A DNA stretch of 56,266 nucleotides from UBA940 sp031547885. Lineage in GTDB: Bacteria > Bacteroidota > Bacteroidia > Bacteroidales > Rikenellaceae. Shown here in pieces: positions 7,823-16,537 of this stretch. The notes below the pieces were generated by a model that saw only the letters and a program-made list of their open reading frames with translations, searched no databases and was not told where the DNA came from. Within the stretch, counting starts at the first letter, position 1; every line of letters starts with the position of its first letter. The translations under genes and the position numbers were made by a program. The stretch spans positions 1 through 56,266 of the forward strand of contig JAVBRO010000035.1 of the NCBI GenBank assembly GCA_031547885.1. The letters run 5' to 3'.

Positions 7823-8755
7823 TTAGAACTGCTCCAGTATCTCGATGCGCTTTTCGATCGGCGGATGGGTTGCGAAAAGGCTTCGGCCGCTACCCTTCGC
7901 CCCGTGCTCGATGAAGAGCTGGGCCACATCCTTGCGTTTCACGGATTCCACCTCGCTGTTTCCGGATATTTTGCGCAGGGCGCCGGCCAGTGCGAGCGGA
8001 TTGCGCGTCATTTCGGCGGCCCCGGCATCGGCCATGTATTCGCGTTTGCGCGAGATGGCGAGCTTGGTGATATTGGAACAGAGCGTCCCGATGGCGGCCA
8101 ATGCGGCCAGGATCAGCAGGAAGAGCTTTATCCCGCCGCTGTTCTTGCCGTTCACGCGCGGTATGGCGTAGAACGCGCCCGTCATGATCAGCGTGAAGAT
8201 GCCGACAAAGACGATCGACACCACCAGCAGGCGCACGTCGCGGTTGCGGATATGGGTCAGTTCGTGGGCTATCACTCCCTCAAGTTCGTCGTCGTCGAGG
8301 GTCTCGATAATACCAGAGGTGAGCGTCACCGTATATGTCTTGTTGTTGAGCCCGCTGGCGAAAGCGTTCAGCGCAGGCGAGTCGATCACATTGACCTTCG
8401 GCATCTGCATACCATTGGCCATGCAGAGGTTCTCGACAAGGTTGTAGACGCGCTTGTTCTCCCTGCGGTCGAGCGTTTCAGAGCCCGCCGCCCTGTTGAT
8501 GATGGCGGTGTTGAACAGGAACGCGATGATGAACCATAAGCCGACAACCCCCAGGACCCACGGCAGGGCCTGCATGAACCAGTATGACGACACGTCCCAT
8601 GCCGTATAGTCGGGACTCGGCTCTACGGTCGCCCAGTAGAGTATCACTGTGAAAAGCAGTGTCAGGGCCAGGACCATGGCCGGAAAAACAACAAGCAGCA
8701 CCACCGATTTCCAGTTGTTGCTGCTCTGTTGGGCTCTTATTCCTACATATTTCAT
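7823..8755 (-). CDS. htpX: HtpX-type M48 membrane metalloprotease
   Basis: The 310-residue inner-membrane zinc protease degrades misfolded membrane proteins. The zinc motif is H164-E-L-T-H168, with the third ligand Glu239 in SRKREYMAD. There are two hydrophobic segments near residues 17-41 and 64-86 and two more around 174-195 and 210-228. It keeps the full catalytic set. lemA lies just upstream and lon beyond it, giving a protein quality-control block. A HtpX-LemA pairing is common across bacteria. The 164-bp gap before it holds an R3 repeat remnant. Confidence 0.88.
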   Translation of the reverse strand: MKYVGIRAQQSSNNWKSVVLLVVFPAMVLALTLLFTVILYWATVEPSPDYTAWDVSSYWFMQALPWVLGVVGLWFIIAFLFNTAIINRAAGSETLDRRENKRVYNLVENLCMANGMQMPKVNVIDSPALNAFASGLNNKTYTVTLTSGIIETLDDDELEGVIAHELTHIRNRDVRLLVVSIVFVGIFTLIMTGAFYAIPRVNGKNSGGIKLFLLILAALAAIGTLCSNITKLAISRKREYMADAGAAEMTRNPLALAGALRKISGNSEVESVKRKDVAQLFIEHGAKGSGRSLFATHPPIEKRIEILEQF

Positions 8756-8922
8756 TATGTATCCTTCAATATGAATTGTATAGCGTTGATCAAAAATCCG
8801 CTGCCGGTGTTCAAAATGGATTGCTTCGTCGTTACACTTCTCTCAATGACGGGGGCGCTGTGCCTATCGATTAGGATATGCAGGCGCCTTTATCATCAAA
8901 TCCGCCGGCGGCGTTCCGCCTA
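8756..8922 (-). repeat. R3 repeat region downstream of lemA
   Basis: The gap between lemA and htpX holds no gene. At 8907-8920 the minus strand reads GGCGG-AACG-CCGCC, a hairpin that begins on the G of the lemA TAG stop. GGATTTGATGATAAAG follows. The same hairpin-plus-tail follows the stops of yraN and of the glycosyltransferase at 49728. Bases 8823-8867 also carry a GATTGCTTCGTCG ... CTCAATGACG motif, a word pair repeated in many bacterial genomes and partly present at 49640. Confidence 0.65.
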
Positions 8923-9483
8923 AAAACTGATCTTGGGAGCGGTTTCGTGTGCGGCGCGGTCGGTGCCCAGGTCGAACATAACCTCCCTGCGGAAACCGAA
9001 CATACCGGCGATGATGTTCGAGGGGAATGTCTGGACCTTGTTGTTGTACTCCTTGGTGGCCGAGTTGAAATAGCGGCGCACCGAAGAGAGCTTGTTCTCG
9101 ACGTCGGCGATCTCCTCCTGAAGCTGCATGAAGTTCTGGTTGGCTTTCAGGTCGGGATAAGCCTCGAGAGTGACTTTCAGGCCGTTGAGAGCCGCCGTGA
9201 GTTTGCCCTCGGCCGCGATCTTGTCGTCGATCGTGTGCGCGCCCAATGCCTCGTTGCGGGCCTTGACGACGTTTTCAAGGGTTTCCTTTTCGTGTTTCGC
9301 GTAACCTTTCACGGTTTCAACCAACTGGGGAATAAGGTCGTGGCGCTGTTTAAGCTGTACGTCGATATCGGCGAAAGCGTTCTCGCGGTTGTTGCGCAGC
9401 TTGACCAGAGAGTTGTACATTCCGATGAAGATGAGGATCAGGAGTACGACGACCCCGAGTGTGATCCATAATGCGATGCTCAT
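8920..9483 (-). CDS. lemA: LemA family membrane protein
   Basis: The 187-residue protein has one N-terminal membrane segment (about 4-21), then YNSLVKLRNNRENAFADIDVQLKQRHDLIPQLVETVKGYA. That is the signature of LemA, a coiled helical domain on the outer face of the membrane. Its molecular role is not settled, but the gene is widely paired with htpX-type proteases, as here. It lies 27 bp after lon on the same strand. Its TAG stop is built into an R3 hairpin. Confidence 0.9.
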   Translation of the reverse strand: MSIALWITLGVVVLLILIFIGMYNSLVKLRNNRENAFADIDVQLKQRHDLIPQLVETVKGYAKHEKETLENVVKARNEALGAHTIDDKIAAEGKLTAALNGLKVTLEAYPDLKANQNFMQLQEEIADVENKLSSVRRYFNSATKEYNNKVQTFPSNIIAGMFGFRREVMFDLGTDRAAHETAPKISF

Positions 9484-9510
9484 TGTTATTTACGTTTTAA
9501 TTGGTTGTCT

Positions 9511-11940
9511 TTATTTCTCGAGCGCCAGTCCCAGAACGTCGTCGTTGGAGCGGACGTAGTGGAAATTCATGCCGTTGACGTAGTCTTCCTTGATCTCGGC
9601 GATATCCTTCTTGTTGTCCTCGCTCAGTATGATGTCGGTGATGCCGGCGCGTTTTGCGGCAAGGATCTTCTCGCGGATGCCGCCCACGGGCATAACGCGC
9701 CCGCGCAGGGTGGTTTCGCCCGTCATGGCGATGCGCTCTTTCACTTTACGCCCGGTATAGGTCGATACGATCGATGTTACCATGGTGATGCCCGCGCTGG
9801 GACCGTCCTTGGGGATCGCCCCCTCCGGAACGTGGATATTGATATCCATCGTCTTGAACTGTTCCGGGTTGATGTTTAGATCGCGATAGTGCGCCTTCAC
9901 CCATTCGAGGGCGATGGTGGCCGACTCCTTCATCACGTCGCCGAGGTTGCCGGTGAGATGTATCTCGCCCTTGCCCGGGCAGAGTATCGACTCGACGTAG
10001 AGGATGTCGCCGCCGACCTGAGTCCACGCGAGGCCGGTGACTACGCCCGTGATGCCGCCCACTTCGTACTCGTCCTTGAGGTAGCGGGGCATCCCCAGTA
10101 TCTTTTCGACGTCCGCGGCGGTGATCTCGGGCGAGAACTCCTCGTTGAAACCTATCTGTTTGGCGCGGTGGCGCGCGATCTTCGCGATGTGCTTGTCCAG
10201 AAGCCGCACGCCCGACTCGCGGGTGTACTCGCCTACGATCTTTTCCAGCACCTTATTGGAGATGGAGAGAGCGTCGTCGGGAATGCCGTGGGCGCCCTTT
10301 TGCTTGGCGATCAGGTGTTCCTGCGCTATATGTACCTTATCCTCGAGCAGGTAGCCCGGGATGTTGATCATCTCCATACGGTCGGTAAGGGCCGGATTCA
10401 CGGCCGAAATATCGTTGGCCGTGGCGATGAACAACACTTTCGACAGGTCGTACTCGGTGTCGAGATAGTTGTCGTGGAAAGTGGTGTTCTGTTCGGGGTC
10501 GAGCACCTCCAGAAGCGCAGACGAGGGGTCTCCGTGGTTTCCGCGCCCGACTTTATCGACCTCGTCCAGTATGATGACGGGGTTCGACGAACCGGCGCGG
10601 CGGATGGTCTGGATGATGCGTCCGGGCATCGCGCCTATGTATGTGCGGCGGTGTCCGCGGATCTCGGCCTCGTCGTGCAGGCCGCCCAGCGAAATGCGCC
10701 CGAATTTGCGCCCCAGAGCTTCTGCCACACTTTTTCCGAGCGAGGTTTTACCCACTCCCGGGGGGCCGTAAAGGCAGATTATTGGCGATTTGAGGTCGCC
10801 TTTCAGTTTTATCACGGCGAGGTGCTCCAGAATGCGGTCCTTCACCTCCTCGAGTCCGAAATGGTCCTTGTCGAGCTGTACTTTGGCCTGGTTAAGGTCG
10901 AGGTTGTCCTCGGTGGTATCCTGCCACGGCAGTTCCAGCAGCAGCTGCAGATAGGTCATCTGCACGGAATACTCCGCGACGGCCGGATTGAGCCTTTCGA
11001 GCTTGGTCAGCTCCTTTTGGAACATATCGCTGACCTCCTTGTTCCACTTCTTGCCGGCGGCCTTTTCGCGCATCTTCTCGATCTCGTCGTCCATGCCGCC
11101 GTCGCCCAGCTCCTCCTGGATGGTGCGTATCTGCTGCTGCAGATAGTACTCCCGCTGCTGGCGGTCGAGGTCCTGCTTGACCTTGCCCTGGATCTCGCTT
11201 TTCAGTTCGACGAGCTGCTGTTCGCGGATCAGTATCTCGAGCAGGCGGCGTGCGCGGGCCAGAAGTCCGGGAGCCTCCAGAAGTTTCTGGCGGTCGGCGT
11301 CCTTCAGCTCGAGGTTGGTGCAGATGAAGTTTATGATGCCGCGCTTGGAGTCTATGTTCTTGATGGCGAACGCCGCCTCCTTGGGCATATTGGGCGAAAT
11401 GTTGATTATCTCGAGCGCGACGTCGCGGATCGAGTCCACCAGGGCGTCGAACTCCACGTTGTTGCGTTCGGGCGACGTATCCTTGAGCGGCACGATCGAA
11501 GCGCGGAAATATGGCTCCGAGGTGACGTAATCCATGATCTCGACCTTTTCGAGGCCGTGCAGGATGACGGTCATGTTGCCGTTGGGCATCTCCAGCGTCT
11601 TGAGGATCCGCGCGGCCGTACCGACCTTGTAGAGGTCGTCCGGACCGGGATTCTCGACGTCGGGCTCCTTCTGCAGGACGGCGCCCAGGATACCGTTCGA
11701 GGTCTCTATATCCCTGACCAGTTTCATGGACTTTTCGCGTCCCACGGTGATGGGGGTGATGGCGCCGGGGAACAGCACCGAACTGCGCAGCGTCAGCACC
11801 GGCAGTATGCTGGGTATGTTCACGTCGGCCGGCATCTCGTCGTCGTCGCCCGAAACAATGGGGATCACCTGGTGGTGCCCCTCGAGCATGTCGTTGATAT
11901 TGCCCAGGTCTTCGATGTAAAGTTTATCTTTTTTGCTCAT
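9511..11940 (-). CDS. lon: ATP-dependent protease La (Lon)
   Basis: The 809-residue protein is the full three-part LonA. It has an N-terminal substrate-binding domain starting at LPVLTLRSSVLFPGAITPI, an AAA+ ATPase with GPPGVGKT near residue 391, and a C-terminal protease. The protease has the Ser/Lys dyad, the serine being in PKDGPSAG near residue 712. It degrades misfolded and regulatory proteins in the cytoplasm. It starts 6 bp after the preceding exported-protein gene and leads into lemA and htpX. The N-terminal extension of about 45 acidic residues is usual in Bacteroidota. Confidence 0.97.
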   Translation of the reverse strand: MSKKDKLYIEDLGNINDMLEGHHQVIPIVSGDDDEMPADVNIPSILPVLTLRSSVLFPGAITPITVGREKSMKLVRDIETSNGILGAVLQKEPDVENPGPDDLYKVGTAARILKTLEMPNGNMTVILHGLEKVEIMDYVTSEPYFRASIVPLKDTSPERNNVEFDALVDSIRDVALEIINISPNMPKEAAFAIKNIDSKRGIINFICTNLELKDADRQKLLEAPGLLARARRLLEILIREQQLVELKSEIQGKVKQDLDRQQREYYLQQQIRTIQEELGDGGMDDEIEKMREKAAGKKWNKEVSDMFQKELTKLERLNPAVAEYSVQMTYLQLLLELPWQDTTEDNLDLNQAKVQLDKDHFGLEEVKDRILEHLAVIKLKGDLKSPIICLYGPPGVGKTSLGKSVAEALGRKFGRISLGGLHDEAEIRGHRRTYIGAMPGRIIQTIRRAGSSNPVIILDEVDKVGRGNHGDPSSALLEVLDPEQNTTFHDNYLDTEYDLSKVLFIATANDISAVNPALTDRMEMINIPGYLLEDKVHIAQEHLIAKQKGAHGIPDDALSISNKVLEKIVGEYTRESGVRLLDKHIAKIARHRAKQIGFNEEFSPEITAADVEKILGMPRYLKDEYEVGGITGVVTGLAWTQVGGDILYVESILCPGKGEIHLTGNLGDVMKESATIALEWVKAHYRDLNINPEQFKTMDINIHVPEGAIPKDGPSAGITMVTSIVSTYTGRKVKERIAMTGETTLRGRVMPVGGIREKILAAKRAGITDIILSEDNKKDIAEIKEDYVNGMNFHYVRSNDDVLGLALEK

Positions 11941-11946
11941 AGTCTT

Positions 11947-12690
11947 CTAATAATAATATTCATAATGCCTGTGCTGGAACTCCTGCGCCCTTCTCAAATA
12001 GAAGATGTCGGTGATCAGTTCGTCCAGCCGGTCCACGGTCCGGTTAAGTTCTTTAATATTCCCGGACCTCTTCTCTGCGGGAGTCGCGGGATCCCGCATG
12101 GATTCGTCTTTTACCAGTTGACGCAGCGAAGCGATGTACAGCTTCTTCTGGTCGGTTATATCATAGGGCCAATCCGCCACCTGCCCCTCATAAAACATGT
12201 ACACCCATACCGAATATTCGGCGTATCCGATAATCCTCGGCATCTGATGGCCGAAATAGGTTCCGCCCATCCTCATCTGCCCGTAGAGATCGTTTATGGC
12301 CGAGTATATATCCGTCAGTTTTCCCCTCACTTCAGCATACTTTTCGTCACCGTTCTGCCGGCGCAGAAAGTATGCATAAATTAAGAAAAACTCATCCTCA
12401 CACGCTTCGCAATCGTATTCCCAACCCCGCTCTTTGGAATCGGCTATCACATACGGATCCATAGGCCAGGATCTTAGGAGTTCCGGATTGCGTTCGGCGA
12501 TCTTCTCCAGCTCATCTTTCGTGTAGACGGAGACAAGATCGTATGGTGCAATTTTCATGCAAATAGTGTCGCCCCGGGATTCTATTGACATCCTGACAGG
12601 ATCCGGCCTGCCGTTTACCACGCCATCACGTGCCTGTCCTGACAGACTGACACAAACCGACGCGAATAATATACAGACAAACCACTTCAT
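11947..12690 (-). CDS. Exported protein of unknown function
   Basis: The 247-residue protein begins MKWFVCILFASVCVSLSGQA, a clear Sec signal peptide. I chose this ATG over a GTG two codons upstream. The mature part is rich in charged and aromatic residues, with a CEACED pair of cysteines and a tyrosine-rich end. I recognise no family. A TACCTTTG promoter box lies 24 bp upstream (12714-12721, minus), and the stop is only 6 bp from the lon ATG. Lon may therefore also be transcribed from here. It is more A+T-rich than lon or valS. Confidence 0.68.
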   Translation of the reverse strand: MKWFVCILFASVCVSLSGQARDGVVNGRPDPVRMSIESRGDTICMKIAPYDLVSVYTKDELEKIAERNPELLRSWPMDPYVIADSKERGWEYDCEACEDEFFLIYAYFLRRQNGDEKYAEVRGKLTDIYSAINDLYGQMRMGGTYFGHQMPRIIGYAEYSVWVYMFYEGQVADWPYDITDQKKLYIASLRQLVKDESMRDPATPAEKRSGNIKELNRTVDRLDELITDIFYLRRAQEFQHRHYEYYY

Positions 12691-12713
12691 AAGCACACAA
12701 CCTGCATTACCTG

Positions 12714-12721
12714 CAAAGGTA
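12714..12721 (-). promoter_or_regulatory. Bacteroidota -7 box for exported protein and possibly lon
   Basis: The minus strand reads TACCTTTG, 24 bp before the start at 12690. It diverges from the valS promoter. Confidence 0.5.
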
Positions 12722-12764
12722 GTGTTTTTTCAGCGATCTTGCATTACAACTTATCTTAAAATGC

Positions 12765-12772
12765 TATCTTTG
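12765..12772 (+). promoter_or_regulatory. Bacteroidota promoter for valS
   Basis: TATCTTTG lies 31 bp before the ATG, with TTG at 12739-12741 as a possible -33 part, about 23 bp apart. Confidence 0.55.
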
Positions 12773-12803
12773 CAGATTAGTATTTAAATTTATTAAAAAA
12801 CGT

Positions 12804-15425
12804 ATGAAAGCGGGCGAAAAGTATATACCCCGGCAGATCGAGGGGAAATGGTATGAACACTGGATCGGACGCGGGTTTTTCCATTCGGAACCAGATGCGC
12901 GCGAGCCCTACACCATAGTCATACCCCCGCCCAACGTGACGGGGATGCTGCACATGGGGCATATCCTCAACAACACGCTCCAGGACGTGCTGACGCGCCG
13001 CGCCCGCATGATGGGAAAAAACGCCTGCTGGGTGCCTGGAACCGACCACGCATCCATCGCCACCGAGGCCAAGGTGGTCGCGAAACTGAAGGCCGAAGGG
13101 ATCGAAAAATCTTCGCTGACCCGCGAGCAGTTTCTCGAAAAGGCGTGGGAATGGAAAGAGGAGCACGGCGGCATCATACTCAAGCAGTTGCGTACGCTCG
13201 GCTGTTCGTGCGACTGGGACCGCACGGCTTTCACGATGGACCCGGCGATGACCGAAAGCGTAATAAAAGTCTTTGTCGACCTCTTCAATAAAGGCCTCAT
13301 CTACCGCGGCGTACGCATGGTCAACTGGGACCCGGCCGCACTCACAGCGCTCAGCGACGAAGAGGTCATCCACAAAGAGTCGCAGGGCAAGCTTTACTAT
13401 CTTAAATATATGGTCGAGGGCAGCGACAAGGCCGTCGTAGTTGCGACCACCCGTCCGGAAACGATCTTGGGCGACGTCGCGGTGTGCGTCAATCCCGCCG
13501 ACCCGCGCTACGCAGCGCTGAAAGGCAAGCGCGTGATCGTTCCTCTTGTGGGACGTTCGGTACCCATCATCGAGGATGACTACGTCGATATGGAGTTCGG
13601 TACGGGGGCGCTGAAGATCACCCCGGCGCATGACGTGAACGACTATGTGCTGGGCGAAAAATTCGGCCTCGAAGCGATAGATATCTTCAACGACAACGGC
13701 ACGATCAATGAAAAGGTCGGACTGTACGTGGGTCAGGATCGTTTTGCCGTCCGCGAACAGATATCCAGGGACCTCGAAGCCGCCGGGCTGATGGAAAAGA
13801 CCGAGGACTACACCAACAAGGTGGGCTATTCCGAGCGCACCGGTGTGGCGATCGAGCCGAAACTGTCGATGCAGTGGTTCCTGAAGATGGAAGACCTTGC
13901 CAAACCGGCCCTCGACGCCGTGATGAGCGACGATATACGTTTCGTTCCGGCGAAATACAAGAACACCTACAACCACTGGATGTCCAATATCAAGGACTGG
14001 TGCATCTCGCGCCAGCTGTGGTGGGGGCAGCGCATTCCGGCGTGGTTCCTGCCCGAAGGCGGCTACGTCGTGGGCGAAACCCCGGAAGAGGCGCTGAAAC
14101 TCGCGCGCGAAAAGGCCGGAAACCCGGGCTTGCAGCTCAGCGACCTGCGGCAGGACGAGGACGTTCTGGACACATGGTTCAGCTCGTGGCTGTGGCCCAT
14201 TTCGGTCTTCGACGGCATCCGCCGGCCCGACAACAAAGACATAAATTATTATTACCCCACGAACGACCTGGTGACCGCCCCCGACATCATCTTTTTCTGG
14301 GTGGCGCGTATGATAATGACCGGTTTCGAATACCGCGGCGAAAAACCTTTCGGAGCGGTATACTTCACAGGCATCGTGCGCGACAAGCAGGGGCGCAAAA
14401 TGTCGAAACAGCTCGGCAACTCGCCCGACCCGCTCGACCTGATCGCAACCTACGGCGCCGACGGCGTGCGTATGGGGATGATGCTGTCGACCTCGGCCGG
14501 CAACGACATCATGTTCGACGAGGCGATGTGCGAACAGGGACGCAACTTCGGCAACAAAATATGGAATGCCTGGAGACTCGTCGAAGGATGGGCGTCCGCA
14601 GAAAAGCCGCAGCCCGAAGCCAACCGTCTCGCCGGGGAGTGGTTCGACGCGGCGCTGTCGAAGGCGTTGGCCGAAATCGACGCCGATTTTGCCGAATACC
14701 GCATCTCCGACGCGCTGATGACGGCATACAAACTGTTCTGGGACGATTTCTCGGGATGGTACCTCGAAATGATAAAACCCGCATACGGCGAACCGATAGA
14801 CGCGGCGACCCTCGCGCAGGCCAAAACGTTCTTCGCAAAGCTGCTGCAGATGCTCCATCCGTTCATCCCGTTCGTGACGGAGGAGTTGTGGCACTGCGTC
14901 GCCGACCGCACCGAAGACGACTGCGTGACCATCAGTCAAATGCCGATAGCAGACGAACAGCGTCCGGAAATGCTGGCGCGTTTCGACCTGATACGCGAAG
15001 TGGTTACCTCGATCCGCTCGGTCCGTACCAAGAAAAATATCCTAAACCGCGAACCACTGGAATTGAAAGTCATAGCCGACGAAAACTACCCGTCGGAATT
15101 CGCGCCGGTGCTCGAAAAGATGGCCAACCTGTCGTCAATAGAGGCGGTTTCGGGCAAAGACCCCGACTGGGAGGCGTTCATCGTCAAGACCACGCAGTAT
15201 TTCGTGCCGATGGGCGGCAAGATCGACCGCGAGGCCGAGCTGGCCAAACTGCGCGAAGAACTGGCATACCAGGAAGGTTTCCTGAGAAGCGTCATGGGCA
15301 AACTGAACAACGAGCGTTTCGTGGGCTCCGCCCCGGCACAGGTGGTGGCTAACGAGCAGGCGAAAAAAGCCGACGCCGAAGCCAAGATCGCCGCGATCCG
15401 CGAACGTATCGCACAATTTTCATAA
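12804..15425 (+). CDS. valS: Valyl-tRNA synthetase
   Basis: The 873-residue class I synthetase charges tRNA-Val. The HIGH motif is PPPNVTGMLHMGH (HMGH at 50-53) and KMSKQLGNS lies near residue 532. The CP1 editing domain, which removes mischarged threonine, sits between them with VVVATTRPETILGD. An anticodon-binding domain and a C-terminal coiled coil (LAKLREELAYQEGFL) complete the usual layout. It is a single gene with its own promoter and a strong terminator, convergent with dapA. Confidence 0.98.
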   Translation: MKAGEKYIPRQIEGKWYEHWIGRGFFHSEPDAREPYTIVIPPPNVTGMLHMGHILNNTLQDVLTRRARMMGKNACWVPGTDHASIATEAKVVAKLKAEGIEKSSLTREQFLEKAWEWKEEHGGIILKQLRTLGCSCDWDRTAFTMDPAMTESVIKVFVDLFNKGLIYRGVRMVNWDPAALTALSDEEVIHKESQGKLYYLKYMVEGSDKAVVVATTRPETILGDVAVCVNPADPRYAALKGKRVIVPLVGRSVPIIEDDYVDMEFGTGALKITPAHDVNDYVLGEKFGLEAIDIFNDNGTINEKVGLYVGQDRFAVREQISRDLEAAGLMEKTEDYTNKVGYSERTGVAIEPKLSMQWFLKMEDLAKPALDAVMSDDIRFVPAKYKNTYNHWMSNIKDWCISRQLWWGQRIPAWFLPEGGYVVGETPEEALKLAREKAGNPGLQLSDLRQDEDVLDTWFSSWLWPISVFDGIRRPDNKDINYYYPTNDLVTAPDIIFFWVARMIMTGFEYRGEKPFGAVYFTGIVRDKQGRKMSKQLGNSPDPLDLIATYGADGVRMGMMLSTSAGNDIMFDEAMCEQGRNFGNKIWNAWRLVEGWASAEKPQPEANRLAGEWFDAALSKALAEIDADFAEYRISDALMTAYKLFWDDFSGWYLEMIKPAYGEPIDAATLAQAKTFFAKLLQMLHPFIPFVTEELWHCVADRTEDDCVTISQMPIADEQRPEMLARFDLIREVVTSIRSVRTKKNILNREPLELKVIADENYPSEFAPVLEKMANLSSIEAVSGKDPDWEAFIVKTTQYFVPMGGKIDREAELAKLREELAYQEGFLRSVMGKLNNERFVGSAPAQVVANEQAKKADAEAKIAAIRERIAQFS

Positions 15426-15443
15426 CAAAGAGAGCCGCATAAA

Positions 15444-15478
15444 ACAGTAGGGAGAATGCAAAGCATTCTCCCTACTGT
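15444..15478. terminator. Bidirectional terminator between valS and dapA
   Basis: A 16-bp perfect stem (ACAGTAGGGAGAATGC with AAA loop) is flanked by an A-run and T5. Confidence 0.9.
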
Positions 15479-15480
15479 TT

Positions 15481-15512
15481 TTCGTAATTCGTAATTTGAA
15501 ATTCGTAATTAA
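15481..15512. repeat. Heptamer array (CGTAATT)n ending beside the dapA stop
   Basis: The 7-bp unit CGTAATT, reverse complement of AATTACG, occurs here with one degenerate unit. It lies between the valS/dapA terminator and the dapA TAG stop. Confidence 0.8.
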
Positions 15513-15513
15513 T

Positions 15514-16395
15514 CTACAGCGCCCGCTCCTCGACGGCGGCCTCCATTGCGGCGCGCAGTTTCCCGCTCGCTTCGACCAACGGCAGGCGCACATCGGCCCT
15601 GCAGATACCCTTGACCGCCAGCGCCGTCTTGATCCCCGTGGGGTTTCCCTCGGCGAAAAGCAGCGGACAGACGTTTTCGAAATCGGCCCAGATCGCCTGC
15701 GCCTTTGCGACGCTTTTTTGCGCCGTGTGCACCATCTGCGAAAAACGTATGGGAAAAGCGTTGGCCATCACCGATATAACGCCGTGTCCGCCCACCGACA
15801 TCAGCGGCAGCGTCATGGCGTCGTCGCCCGACAACACGAGGAACCCCTCGGGCGCGCCCTTAACGATATCCTGCATCTGGCTGATCTCGCCGCACGCCTC
15901 CTTGACCGCAACGATGCCCGGAACCTCGCGCGCAAGCCGCAGGGTGGTTTCGGCACTCATGTTGACCCCCGTGCGCGGCGGAACGTTATAGAGTATGACC
16001 GGCAGCGGAGAAGCTTCGGCTACGGCCTTGAAATGGCGGAAAAGCCCCTCCTGCGAGGGCCTGTTATAATAAGGTGTCACGCTCAGAACGGCATCGAAAC
16101 CCTCGGGGTCGAACTTCCGGAGCTGTTCGCAAAGTTTTGCGGTATCGTTGCCGCCCATTCCTATCACCAGCGGCACGCGGTCGGCGTTGCGTTCCCTGAC
16201 GAAGCGGGCCACAGCGGCGCGTTCCTGGTGCGTCAGAGTGGGTGTCTCGGCTGTCGTACCGAGCGTGACGAGGTAATCCACCCCGCCTTCTATGACATTG
16301 TCCACCAGCCTGCCGAGCGCGTCGTAATCGACCTCTCCGGCCTGATCGAAAGGCGTTATCAATGCAACGCCCAATCCTGTGAAATTGCTTTTCAT
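15514..16395 (-). CDS. dapA: 4-hydroxy-tetrahydrodipicolinate synthase
   Basis: The 293-residue TIM-barrel lyase condenses pyruvate with aspartate semialdehyde, the first step of the lysine/meso-diaminopimelate branch needed for peptidoglycan. It shows GTTAETPTLTHQE (about 46-58), the catalytic tyrosine in YNVPPRTG and the Schiff-base lysine in IVAVKEACG. Length and motifs are complete. It is preceded by two heptamer arrays and a candidate promoter at 16521-16528. ligA ends 142 bp upstream on the same strand. Confidence 0.95.
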   Translation of the reverse strand: MKSNFTGLGVALITPFDQAGEVDYDALGRLVDNVIEGGVDYLVTLGTTAETPTLTHQERAAVARFVRERNADRVPLVIGMGGNDTAKLCEQLRKFDPEGFDAVLSVTPYYNRPSQEGLFRHFKAVAEASPLPVILYNVPPRTGVNMSAETTLRLAREVPGIVAVKEACGEISQMQDIVKGAPEGFLVLSGDDAMTLPLMSVGGHGVISVMANAFPIRFSQMVHTAQKSVAKAQAIWADFENVCPLLFAEGNPTGIKTALAVKGICRADVRLPLVEASGKLRAAMEAAVEERAL

Positions 16396-16400
16396 CTTTA

Positions 16401-16434
16401 TGAATTACGAATTACGAATTACGAATTACGAATG
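16401..16434. repeat. Heptamer array (AATTACG)n, four units and a partial one
   Basis: Perfect tandem units begin 5 bp before the dapA ATG, read in the gene's direction, so the array would form part of the dapA leader. Confidence 0.85.
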
Positions 16435-16470
16435 AAGGTATGCTTCGCATAATTTAAAATCGCCGCACCT

Positions 16471-16505
16471 TCGACTCATGGCTCATGACTCATAACTCAT
16501 GACTA
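16471..16505. repeat. Heptamer array of GACTCAT-type words
   Basis: The words GACTCAT, GGCTCAT, GACTCAT, AACTCAT and GACTAC run in 7-bp steps in the dapA leader region. This is a different word from the nearby AATTACG array but has the same unit length. The same word occurs at the ubiX start (29781-29797). Confidence 0.8.
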
Positions 16506-16520
16506 CTTTCTTTTACACCG

Positions 16521-16528
16521 CAAATGTA
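16521..16528 (-). promoter_or_regulatory. Candidate -7 box for dapA
   Basis: The minus strand reads TACATTTG just downstream of the ligA stop. It would give a leader of about 120 bases containing two heptamer arrays. Confidence 0.4.
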
Positions 16529-16537
16529 CGGGTTTTG

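Noticed and set aside
9889..12384. An 831-codon open frame antisense to lon
   Set aside because: It is a shadow frame over lon and the exported-protein gene, both well supported on the minus strand.
12777..14939. A 720-codon open frame antisense to valS
   Set aside because: It is a shadow of valS, which carries HIGH and KMSKS motifs and a proper promoter.
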